From Rickettsiales bacterium (lineage in GTDB: Bacteria; Pseudomonadota; Alphaproteobacteria; Rickettsiales; Rickettsiaceae), in contig CANNRM010000001.1 of assembly GCA_947508155.1 (NCBI GenBank), positions 1 to 12,972 on the forward strand: a stretch of 12,972 nucleotides of DNA, given 5' to 3'. Under the pieces are notes generated by a model. That model was given only the letters and a program-made list of their open reading frames with translations, was not told the origin of the DNA and ran no database searches. The position numbers and the translations under genes were made by a program. Positions within the stretch are counted from its first letter, which is position 1, and each line of letters starts with the position of its first letter. Below are positions 1-5,754 of this stretch, piece after piece.

Positions 1-221
1 ATAGTTGCAAATAGTGCAACAAATATTGTAATGAACCGTTGCTCCACATATTTCAAGCCTTCTATTGGCAAGAGAAATGCGCCCTTGACGATTATGTAAT
101 CTATTGTGTATATTATAGGGAATGCAAAAAGCGAACCCCAAGTGCCGGGTGCGAATTTAATTTTGCCGATAAAAAAGCAAGTAGCTATAAGTTCGGAGAT
201 GATATCTTTATATTGCGACAT
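1..221 (-). CDS. pgpA: Phosphatidylglycerophosphatase A, N-terminal part (runs off left edge)
   Basis: The reverse strand reads from an ATG at 221 without a stop to the window edge, giving about 73 residues. Residues 18-34 read FIGKIKFAPGTWGSLFA, which matches the conserved N-terminal GK..xAPGTxGSL block of PgpA. This integral membrane enzyme removes the phosphate of phosphatidylglycerophosphate to make phosphatidylglycerol. Hydrophobic stretches follow (FPIIYTIDYIIV and FITIFVALFA), as expected for the membrane segments of this family. The Shine-Dalgarno is weak (AGGTTGG about 10 bases upstream). The gene is divergent from the flagellar cluster with only 28 bases between the two start codons. 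The family call rests on a short but characteristic motif; the catalytic C-terminal part is outside the window. Confidence 0.85.
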   Translation of the reverse strand, partial: MSQYKDIISELIATCFFIGKIKFAPGTWGSLFAFPIIYTIDYIIVKGAFLLPIEGLKYVEQRFITIFVALFAT

Positions 222-249
222 AGTAACCAACCTAATTGATTTGTGATTT

Positions 250-543
250 ATGAATTATTACTTCAAAAATAGAAAACAAAAAACAGAAACTGCAGTAGCG
301 CTGGGTTTTGATGCAAAAGTAGATACTGCGCCTAGGATTCTTGCAACAGGTAAGGGTATTTTGGCTCAAAAAATACTTGAAATCGCTGATCAGGAAGAAA
401 TCCCGATTCATAAAGATGCGGATTTAGCGCAAATATTATGTATGCTCGAGCAAAATAGCCTTATTCCTATTGAGGCATATACCGCTGTTGCAAAAATTTT
501 AGGTCAAATATATCAATTTGACAAGGCGAAACAAAATGCATAA
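250..543 (+). CDS. fhlB: FlhB C-terminal-domain-like protein (FhlB/YlqH type), putative flagellar export component
   Basis: The 97-residue protein aligns over most of its length with the cytoplasmic C-terminal domain of the FlhB/YscU export-switch family. Recognisable elements are AVALGFD near residue 15, APRILATGKG, the LAQKILEIADQEEIPIHKD stretch, and IPIEAYTAVAKILGQIY near the C-terminus. There is no membrane domain. The autocleavage NPTH motif that precedes (Y)AVAL in true FlhB is replaced by KTET, so the switch cleavage chemistry is absent. Stand-alone proteins of this type occur in many flagellated bacteria and can interact with the export gate; that role here is inferred. The gene heads the fliO-fliP cluster, and its stop overlaps the next start by 8 bases. 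Confidence 0.85.
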   Translation: MNYYFKNRKQKTETAVALGFDAKVDTAPRILATGKGILAQKILEIADQEEIPIHKDADLAQILCMLEQNSLIPIEAYTAVAKILGQIYQFDKAKQNA

Positions 544-856
544 TCAACAAAAATTAGCACCAGACGATAGATTGGTAGAAATTGAGCAGTTATTTCAAAC
601 GGCATTACAAGAGCTTAAAGATCAAAAAGATACAGATGTAGATTTTGAGCGTTTATTTGGGCTTGTAGAAATCTATAATAATTTTTATGAGCCTGTTGAA
701 GCTAATGAAAGAAGATGGCTGAAATATACAGAAGAGATTTTGGCTCTTTTGGATGATGCTGGTGATGTAGCTGAAAAGGCAATGAAGCATATGATGGATG
801 TGGATAGGCCAATGAAAGCGTACCAAAAAGCTATAGAGACAAGTAGTGGAGAGTAA
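536..856 (+). CDS. Hypothetical helical protein in the flagellar export cluster
   Basis: I do not recognise this 106-residue protein. It is rich in charged residues and predicted to be largely alpha-helical, with no signal peptide, transmembrane segment or cysteine motif. The ATG at 536 is chosen because AAGGCG lies about 9 bases upstream. It makes an 8-base overlap with fhlB, the translational-coupling style of this cluster. An in-frame upstream ATG at 518 would overlap fhlB further and lacks a better ribosome site. The stop (TAA) touches the fliO ATG directly. A position between fhlB and fliO suggests a flagellar accessory or chaperone-like role, but this is guilt by association only. Confidence 0.75.
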   Translation: MHNQQKLAPDDRLVEIEQLFQTALQELKDQKDTDVDFERLFGLVEIYNNFYEPVEANERRWLKYTEEILALLDDAGDVAEKAMKHMMDVDRPMKAYQKAIETSSGE

Positions 857-1111
857 ATGATGGCAATAATACAGGCAATATTTGCCTTAGGCTTTGTGAT
901 ATTTTTGCTATATTTTATTTTAAAATTAGTACAAAAATATGGAAAAGGCCCTATTGTAGGGGCTAGTGGCGATAGAGCAATCATTACTGGAGTAACATAT
1001 ATTGATGATAGTACAAAGATAGTTTCTGCTATACATGGACCATCAAAATATCTGTTCGTTATTGGAAAACAAACAAGTCTATTACTGGATAAATATGACA
1101 ATAAAGAATAA
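857..1111 (+). CDS. fliO: Flagellar biosynthetic protein FliO (short)
   Basis: This 84-residue protein has one N-terminal transmembrane segment (about residues 4-25, AIIQAIFALGFVIFLLYFIL). A small cytoplasmic beta-rich domain follows, in which DRAIITGVTYIDDSTKIVSA and YLFVIGKQTSLLL match the FliO pattern (L.V..R..L....KL.LV..G...LLLG). FliO assists assembly of the FliP ring of the flagellar type III export gate. The call is strongly supported by its position immediately before fliP. A GGAG-type ribosome site at about 847-851 fits ATG 857; the adjacent ATG at 860 is an equally possible start. The 3' end overlaps the likely fliP start by 17 bases. Confidence 0.85.
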   Translation: MMAIIQAIFALGFVIFLLYFILKLVQKYGKGPIVGASGDRAIITGVTYIDDSTKIVSAIHGPSKYLFVIGKQTSLLLDKYDNKE

Positions 1112-1853
1112 ATTTTTAGCGTTCCTGTCTATAAGTATTTTGGCGCTTTTGCTTCCACTTGATGCATTCGCATCTAATGGTAGTATCGCTGGTGAGATTG
1201 ATGAGATGTTTAGCAAAGGCTCGCTTACTGGGCGTGTGATGCAGATTTTCATGCTCATTAGTGTGCTCGGAATCGCTCCTACAATATTAGTGATGGTAAC
1301 GCCATTTGTGCGTATTACGATAGTTCTTTCAATGTTGAGAAGTGCGCTTGGCTTACAACAAAGCCCACCAAACCAAGTTATGGTGAGTCTTGCTCTATTT
1401 TTGACTTTTTTTATTATCTCTCCTACATTAGATGATGCTTATGAACATGGCTTAAAGCCTATGATTGACGAGAGGATTTCTGAGGAAGAAGCAATACCAA
1501 AAATTGTTCAGCCATTTAAGAATTTTATGACTGGTAATACGCGTGGGAAAGATTTAGATCTATTCATTGCAATAGCGAAAGAAGATCCTAAACAAAAAAT
1601 CGAAGAATTGCCCCTTAAAATCATTGTTCCAGCCTTTATAATTAGTGAGCTCAGGCGAGGGTTTGAGATAGGATTTTTGATATTTTTGCCATTTTTGATT
1701 ATCGATATAGTAGTTTCCTCGATCCTCATGGCCATGGGTATGATGATGATGCCTCCTGTGATGGTATCTCTGCCGTTTAAGATAGTATTCTTTGTGGTAG
1801 TAGATGGGTGGTATTTGATTTCTGGGAGTTTAGTTCGTAGTTTTACGGGATAA
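1095..1853 (+). CDS. fliP: Flagellar biosynthetic protein FliP, type III export gate
   Basis: This 252-residue integral membrane protein forms the core ring of the flagellar export gate with FliQ and FliR. Residues 1-26 look like a cleavable signal peptide ending DAFA, as is typical of FliP. The signature MLISVLGIAPTILVMVTPFV with RITIVLSMLRSALG and QSPPNQVMVSLALFLTFF is almost textbook. A second membrane pair near the C-terminus (FEIGFLIFLPFLIIDIVVSS and MMMMPPVMVSLPFK) is also typical. ATG 1095 is chosen because it begins the signal peptide directly; an upstream in-frame ATG at 1035 would add 20 non-conserved residues inside fliO. The stop lies 4 bases before coaE. Confidence 0.96.
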   Translation: MTIKNKFLAFLSISILALLLPLDAFASNGSIAGEIDEMFSKGSLTGRVMQIFMLISVLGIAPTILVMVTPFVRITIVLSMLRSALGLQQSPPNQVMVSLALFLTFFIISPTLDDAYEHGLKPMIDERISEEEAIPKIVQPFKNFMTGNTRGKDLDLFIAIAKEDPKQKIEELPLKIIVPAFIISELRRGFEIGFLIFLPFLIIDIVVSSILMAMGMMMMPPVMVSLPFKIVFFVVVDGWYLISGSLVRSFTG

Positions 1854-1857
1854 AGAT

Positions 1858-2421
1858 ATGATCAAAATCGGTATTACGGGAAGTTTTGCGTCTGGTAAGA
1901 GTGAGTTACTTAAATACCTCGTGAGTAGAGGATATCCTGGTTTTAATTGTGACAAAGCTGTACATGATTTGTATCAGGACAATGAAGTACAACAGAAGGT
2001 TTTAAAAATTTACCCAGAAATGGAAGTTTTTGACAAAACAAAAATGGCCGCATTGGTTTATGCTGATGATATACGTCGTAAGAACCTCGAAGAGCTTATG
2101 CATCCCCTTGTTGCCGAGAAGATGGATAAATTTCTTAAAGAAAATCAAGGTCACAAGATTGCATTCCTTGAAATACCTTTGCTTTTTGAGGCTAAATGGG
2201 AAGAATATTTTGATTATATTATTTCACTACATTGTACAAAATCATTACGCCAGGAGCGAGCATTAGGACGTGGTATTGTGTCTGAAATGTTTGAAGCTAT
2301 CGACAAGTCTCAAATTCCAGAAAGTACAAAAAAAGATCTTGCAGATTTTAGCATAGATACAGCTTGCGATTTTGCAGAAGTTGCGTCAGAATGCGAGAGA
2401 ATTATACAATCAATCATATGA
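1858..2421 (+). CDS. coaE: Dephospho-CoA kinase
   Basis: This 187-residue enzyme carries out the last step of coenzyme A synthesis, ATP-dependent phosphorylation of the 3'-hydroxyl of dephospho-CoA. The Walker A loop is at residues 8-15 (GSFASGKS; the family usually has GGIGSGKS). It is followed by FNCDKAVHDLY, corresponding to the conserved D-ADxIaH region. The lid/substrate block EIPLLFE is near the middle, with an arginine-containing RQERALGR segment after it. GGGA just inside the fliP stop is a plausible ribosome site. The 3' end overlaps the holA start in an ATGA arrangement, so translational coupling is likely. Confidence 0.94.
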   Translation: MIKIGITGSFASGKSELLKYLVSRGYPGFNCDKAVHDLYQDNEVQQKVLKIYPEMEVFDKTKMAALVYADDIRRKNLEELMHPLVAEKMDKFLKENQGHKIAFLEIPLLFEAKWEEYFDYIISLHCTKSLRQERALGRGIVSEMFEAIDKSQIPESTKKDLADFSIDTACDFAEVASECERIIQSII

Positions 2422-3398
2422 AATTTTACTCAAATCAAACACCAGATGTAGTATCTGGCATGCAAAAAGCTACGATAGCTTCTACTTTGTTATATGGACC
2501 AGATCGTGGTCTTGTGGATTATTGCGTGGATCATATCACAAAAGTTCTCAAACTTCCTAGACGCACATTAAGCTATGCAGATATTTCATTCGATGAGTTG
2601 AAATCAGAACTGAATAATATAAGTCTTTTCGGTACCAGAGAAATTATCCGTCTTACAAATATTTCAACCTTTGACGCAAAACTAAAAGACTTAGTCAAGG
2701 CGGAGAATCATCATGTTTTGCTAATCACAGCTGATGAACTTACGCCTGCTAGTGCGTTGCGTAAAACTTTTGAAACAGAAAAAAATCTTGCTGCAATTGC
2801 TTGTTACCACGATGATGCTGCATCTGTTGATAAGTTAGTACGCAAGGCTTGTGCTGATGCACAAAAACGCATATCGGCGGATGCTTTGAAATATTTAAGT
2901 CATAGTTTATATGGTGATAGATATATCATTATAAATGAGATAGAAAAGCTTTTAATTTATGCTATGGATAAAGATGAGATTACGTTAGAAGATGTGGTTG
3001 CTGTAATTAGCGGCAGCACTACTCCTGAACCAGATATGCTATGCATTTATTTTTTTAAAAATGATAGAAAATTATATCTTGAGGAATTGGATAAATTACT
3101 CGCTGAGAACATTTCTGCTGTCTGGATTGTACGTGCGTTAATTAGATATGCTATCAATGTATATATTACTTTAGGAAAGATGTCAGAAGGCGTCGATATT
3201 GATGTAGCAGCAGGCTCTATTGTTCCACCGATATTTTTTAAGAACATGCCAGATTTTAAAAGGATTGTAGGAAAGTTTGATATAGCCAAGATTTTAGGTG
3301 TGATGGAGCAATTGTATAAAGCAGAGGCGGAACTAAAATCTAGTACTATTGGTGAGAAGTTTGTGTGTGAGGGGTTGTTGATGTCAACCTATGAATAA
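2418..3398 (+). CDS. holA: DNA polymerase III delta subunit
   Basis: This 326-residue protein is the clamp-loader subunit that opens the beta sliding clamp, working with DnaX (encoded in this window) and delta-prime. The degenerate nucleotide-binding-like N-terminus LLYGPDRGLVDYCVD is the family hallmark. SLFGTREIIRLTN matches the conserved 'slFg.rRlv.l' block, and a helical C-terminal collar region follows. The start is the ATG of the ATGA overlap with coaE; a longer in-frame start at 2364 would lie deep in coaE. The last 53 bases overlap antisense with the 3' end of the convergent kinase gene. Confidence 0.93.
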   Translation: MKFYSNQTPDVVSGMQKATIASTLLYGPDRGLVDYCVDHITKVLKLPRRTLSYADISFDELKSELNNISLFGTREIIRLTNISTFDAKLKDLVKAENHHVLLITADELTPASALRKTFETEKNLAAIACYHDDAASVDKLVRKACADAQKRISADALKYLSHSLYGDRYIIINEIEKLLIYAMDKDEITLEDVVAVISGSTTPEPDMLCIYFFKNDRKLYLEELDKLLAENISAVWIVRALIRYAINVYITLGKMSEGVDIDVAAGSIVPPIFFKNMPDFKRIVGKFDIAKILGVMEQLYKAEAELKSSTIGEKFVCEGLLMSTYE

Positions 3399-4155
3399 TG
3401 TCCACAATTTTAGCAAAATATTCCCCCCCAATGCCATCTTCAATCGCCCAAACATGCGCTAAAACAGCTACCACAAAACACCAATCTGCGATACGTTTTT
3501 CATCTATGCTCAATTCGTGAGCAAAGGCTTTAATTCTCATGCGTATTATTTCGTCAGCATTGTTCATAGATAACAATTCTGGTATAGGATTATGTATAAA
3601 ACATGCTGGTTCATATGTGGCATCACCAATGAAACCTTTTGGATCAATAACAATCCAATCATCACCATGCATTAGTATATTATCATGATGTAAATCTCCA
3701 TGTAGCAGCACATTGGAAGTGGTGGTGGCGAGCAGTGAGTCGCGTACATTACGTGCTTTTTCTATATGAGGAACAGAAGCGTTGTCTAGGGCTTTTAATC
3801 TATCTTTTAGATGGGGTAAATTCGCTCCAGAAGGAATGGGTGCTTTGTGTAGTTTTTGCATTACATTGCATACAATTTTTATAGCTTCTGCTTCGCGAGT
3901 TGGAAAATATGATTTTAAAGAAGTGCCAGGAAAAGCTTGTTCTAGTAGCATGGCATTATTGTTCGTTTCAAGAACTTCGATGGCTCCGTAATTTTGATAC
4001 AATTTGAGTATTTGGGATTCTTGTTGTGCATCCTCTGAAATTTTTAATATAACTGGACGTGTATTTTGTAAAGCAGAGAATATACTTGTATAAGGAGATG
4101 TAGAGATTGGTATTAGTTCGCTTAAATTCCATAATTTTGCTAGATTCTGTAGCAT
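3346..4155 (-). CDS. APH(6)/hydroxyurea-kinase-family phosphotransferase (streptomycin 6-kinase-like)
   Basis: This 269-residue kinase resembles the StrB/APH(6) family (aminoglycoside/hydroxyurea resistance kinases). The catalytic loop is LLHGDLHHDNIL, with the conserved Asp and Asn. The metal-binding segment WIVIDPKGFIGDATYEPACF is very close in pattern to StrB-type enzymes. The N-lobe includes VILKISED and AMLLEQAFPGTSL, and the C-terminal VLAHVWAIEDG helix also fits. Family members phosphorylate streptomycin or hydroxyurea, but chromosomal homologues often have unknown substrates, so resistance is not proven. AGGA at the very end of xthA, overlapping its stop codon, is the ribosome site; the gap is 6 bases. 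It is the last gene of the lipoprotein-xthA unit and overlaps holA tail to tail by 53 bases. Confidence 0.88.
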   Translation of the reverse strand: MLQNLAKLWNLSELIPISTSPYTSIFSALQNTRPVILKISEDAQQESQILKLYQNYGAIEVLETNNNAMLLEQAFPGTSLKSYFPTREAEAIKIVCNVMQKLHKAPIPSGANLPHLKDRLKALDNASVPHIEKARNVRDSLLATTTSNVLLHGDLHHDNILMHGDDWIVIDPKGFIGDATYEPACFIHNPIPELLSMNNADEIIRMRIKAFAHELSIDEKRIADWCFVVAVLAHVWAIEDGIGGEYFAKIVDIIHRLTSTTPHTQTSHQ

Positions 4156-4161
4156 AGATAT

Positions 4162-4941
4162 TTATCCTAAAGTCACAATAACAGGTGCATGATCTGAAGC
4201 TTTTTCTTCGCTTCGCGCGTGTCTGTCTATCGTGGCAGTGGATAGATGATCTACTATCTTCGCATTGCTTAGCAAGAAATCTATCCTCATGCCGTGGTTT
4301 TTTTGGAAGCCGCCCGCACGATAGTCCCACCAGCTATATTCATGCGATAATGGGTTCATTAAACGATACAAATCATGCCAATTGTCATTCAGTATTTCGC
4401 GCATTAATTTGCGTTCCTGTAATGTAAAGCAGGTGGAATTTTCTAACTCTTGAGCGTTATAAACATCGCTATCAAAGGGGGCAACGTTGAAATCTCCCCC
4501 GATGATTATATTTTCCTCATAATTTTGAATCGATTTTAAATAGCTTTGCAATGCCGGTAGAAAATTCATTTTTATATCAAATTTATCGCTTCCAATTTCT
4601 CCGCCATTTGGAACATATATATTTATTGCGCGCATATATCCAATTGGCGAGCTAAATCCTATTTCTACAAAGCGGGCTTGATCAGAGCATGGGCTATGTG
4701 GTAAATTAGTTTTTATCTCATCTATGGGGTATTTTGATAGAATAGCTACGCCATTATAGGTCTTTTGTCCAGATATAGCATAATTATAGGATAAATGTGA
4801 GAATGCATCATAAGGGAATGCAGATTCTTCGCATTTCAGTTCTTGCAACATTAAAATGTCTGGATCGTTTGCTTCTATCCATTTGAGGACATTTTCAAGT
4901 CGCGCTTTGATGGAATTGACGTTCCAGGATGCTATTTTCAT
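4162..4941 (-). CDS. xthA: Exodeoxyribonuclease III
   Basis: This 259-residue member of the EEP nuclease family acts in base-excision repair as an AP endonuclease and 3'-phosphatase/exonuclease. Active-site residues are visible at the canonical numbers: N7 in SWNVNS and E34 in LQELK. The INIYVPNG block, the GGDFNVAP motif (metal/catalytic Asp and Asn) near residue 150, MRIDFLL, and the C-terminal ASDHAPV with D250 and H251 are also present. The start ATG follows directly on the TAA of the small lipoprotein gene with no gap, so expression probably depends on upstream translation. No strong separate ribosome site is seen. Confidence 0.97.
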   Translation of the reverse strand: MKIASWNVNSIKARLENVLKWIEANDPDILMLQELKCEESAFPYDAFSHLSYNYAISGQKTYNGVAILSKYPIDEIKTNLPHSPCSDQARFVEIGFSSPIGYMRAINIYVPNGGEIGSDKFDIKMNFLPALQSYLKSIQNYEENIIIGGDFNVAPFDSDVYNAQELENSTCFTLQERKLMREILNDNWHDLYRLMNPLSHEYSWWDYRAGGFQKNHGMRIDFLLSNAKIVDHLSTATIDRHARSEEKASDHAPVIVTLG

Positions 4942-5103
4942 TTAAGCTATATCTCTGTTCGCGGGTCTGCGTATGCAAGGATTATGCGCCCAAGGATTAT
5001 CGGTATCTGTTGACACACAAGGGCTGCGCACTTCATATGGTGGTTTTTGCGCACAAGAACCAAGACAAAGTATTATAAATAATAGACCGAGAGTTTGTTT
5101 CAT
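4942..5103 (-). CDS. Small lipoprotein, Rickettsiales DUF2706-like
   Basis: This 53-residue ORF begins at ATG 5103 and ends in TAA immediately before xthA. Residues 1-16 form a short lipoprotein signal (KQT, then LGLLFIILCLGS) with lipobox LGSC and acylation at C17. The mature part contains PPYEVRSPC, DNPWAHNPC and RRPANRDIA, a pattern I recall from the DUF2706 family of short Rickettsia proteins of unknown function; a profile search should confirm that. Two further cysteines (in SPC and NPC) could form a periplasmic disulfide. It should be an envelope-anchored peptide. Its job is unknown, and its coupling to a repair nuclease is probably one of shared transcription rather than function. Confidence 0.82.
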   Translation of the reverse strand: MKQTLGLLFIILCLGSCAQKPPYEVRSPCVSTDTDNPWAHNPCIRRPANRDIA

Positions 5104-5130
5104 AAGTAAATATGTGTCATGACTTTTTTT

Positions 5131-5236
5131 AATACCAAATCCTAGATTAAATTATACTAGGCGCTAGGCGCGAAGCTTATACTTAATAAGTGAGAGCCGA
5201 AGCAACAACGTAGAATTAATTTGGGGTTTGGTATAA
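5131..5236. repeat. Palindromic intergenic element, copy 1
   Basis: This region of about 106 bases is bounded by imperfect inverted termini. The left end AATACCAAATCCTAGATTAA pairs with the right end around 5216-5236 (AATTTGGGGTTTGGTATAA). About 18 of the first 23 terminal positions match, and several mismatches would be G-U pairs in RNA. The core holds a tandem CTAGGCG heptamer at 5158-5171. It also holds a hairpin CTTAT-ACTTA-ATAAG at 5176-5190, followed by GTGAGAGCCGAAGCAACAACG. It shares this core with a second element at 6902-7002. It lies between the end of dnaX and the lipoprotein gene; no ORF runs through it. It could be a small non-autonomous mobile element or a structured transcript segment. 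Confidence 0.6.
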
Positions 5237-5292
5237 CCACAGTACATAGTAGAAAGAAACATATAAAAGATCAAGAATCTTATTATATATCC

Positions 5293-5754
5293 TTAGCCAT
5301 TTTTATGGATAATGTCTAAAATCTCACAGCCTGGAAAAGAATTGTTTAAATTTGTCCATAATTTTGATTGAGCTAAATCATCTATAAGCTTCTTTTTAAG
5401 GGGGGTGCCTGGGTTAGTGCTGATGATAATTTTCATTTTCTTGCCAGAGAGGCTAGAAATGATATTTTCAAGCCTAATATTGTAATCTTTGTTGTGTCCT
5501 GAGGATATTTCCATGAGTTCGCTAGAGAAGCTTACGATAGAAATTTGATTGAGCAGGTAATAGTAAAGATCCATTTCTCTGCGATCCATTAGCGCATCTA
5601 TTAAATCACATAATGTAATATTCTGGGCTGCATTAATATATGCTGCTTGTGATTCAGCAAGAATAGGGGTTATGATAGGCTGAGCATTATTGCCTGGGGC
5701 AGTCACCGAGTTTTTCGATTGCTTCTTTGGGGCTTGGCAAAAGACTTGCATATA
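5293..5754 (-). CDS. dnaX: DnaX C-terminal (tau-specific) part in the +1 frame
   Basis: This frame is open from 5754 to a TAA at 5293 and overlaps the end of the ATPase ORF. The last 50 residues carry the alphaproteobacterial DnaX tail pattern: SSLSGKKMKIIISTNPGTP, then FPGCEILDI at the C-terminus. That corresponds to the usual L.G..W.I.....G.P followed by FPGA(E)I.DV. In tau this region contacts the polymerase and helicase. Conservation of the tail in the wrong frame argues that it is either reached by ribosomal +1 frameshifting or that the split is recent or a sequencing error. An ATG at 5751 exists but has no convincing ribosome site, so independent translation seems unlikely. Confidence 0.75.
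   Translation of the reverse strand, partial: YMQVFCQAPKKQSKNSVTAPGNNAQPIITPILAESQAAYINAAQNITLCDLIDALMDRREMDLYYYLLNQISIVSFSSELMEISSGHNKDYNIRLENIISSLSGKKMKIIISTNPGTPLKKKLIDDLAQSKLWTNLNNSFPGCEILDIIHKNG
5687..5707 (-). promoter_or_regulatory. dnaX: Candidate +1 programmed frameshift site in dnaX
   Basis: On the coding (minus) strand the zero frame ends GGT GAC TGC CCC AGG CAA TAA. CCC-AGG-C at 5698-5692 combines a proline codon that can re-pair as CCA one base on with AGG, usually a slowly decoded codon. GGTGA at 5707-5703 is complementary to the UCACC of the 16S rRNA 3' end and lies four bases before CCC. This layout resembles the prfB site (internal Shine-Dalgarno, slippery codon, pause). A +1 shift at CCC would join the ATPase ORF to the conserved tail. 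The function is inferred from sequence only. Confidence 0.4.

Noticed and set aside
39-239. Plus-strand ORF of 66 codons at the left edge
   Set aside because: It is the antisense shadow of the pgpA N-terminus, whose GK..APGTWGSL motif is clearly conserved on the minus strand.
685-1101. Minus-strand ORF of 138 codons across the hypothetical gene and fliO
   Set aside because: It is antisense to well-supported coupled genes, shows no recognisable family and has no ribosome site.
5255-5290. Weak hairpin AAGAT-TCTTG-ATCTT after the dnaX stop as a terminator
   Set aside because: The stem is AT-rich and short with only a broken T-run, too weak to report as a feature.
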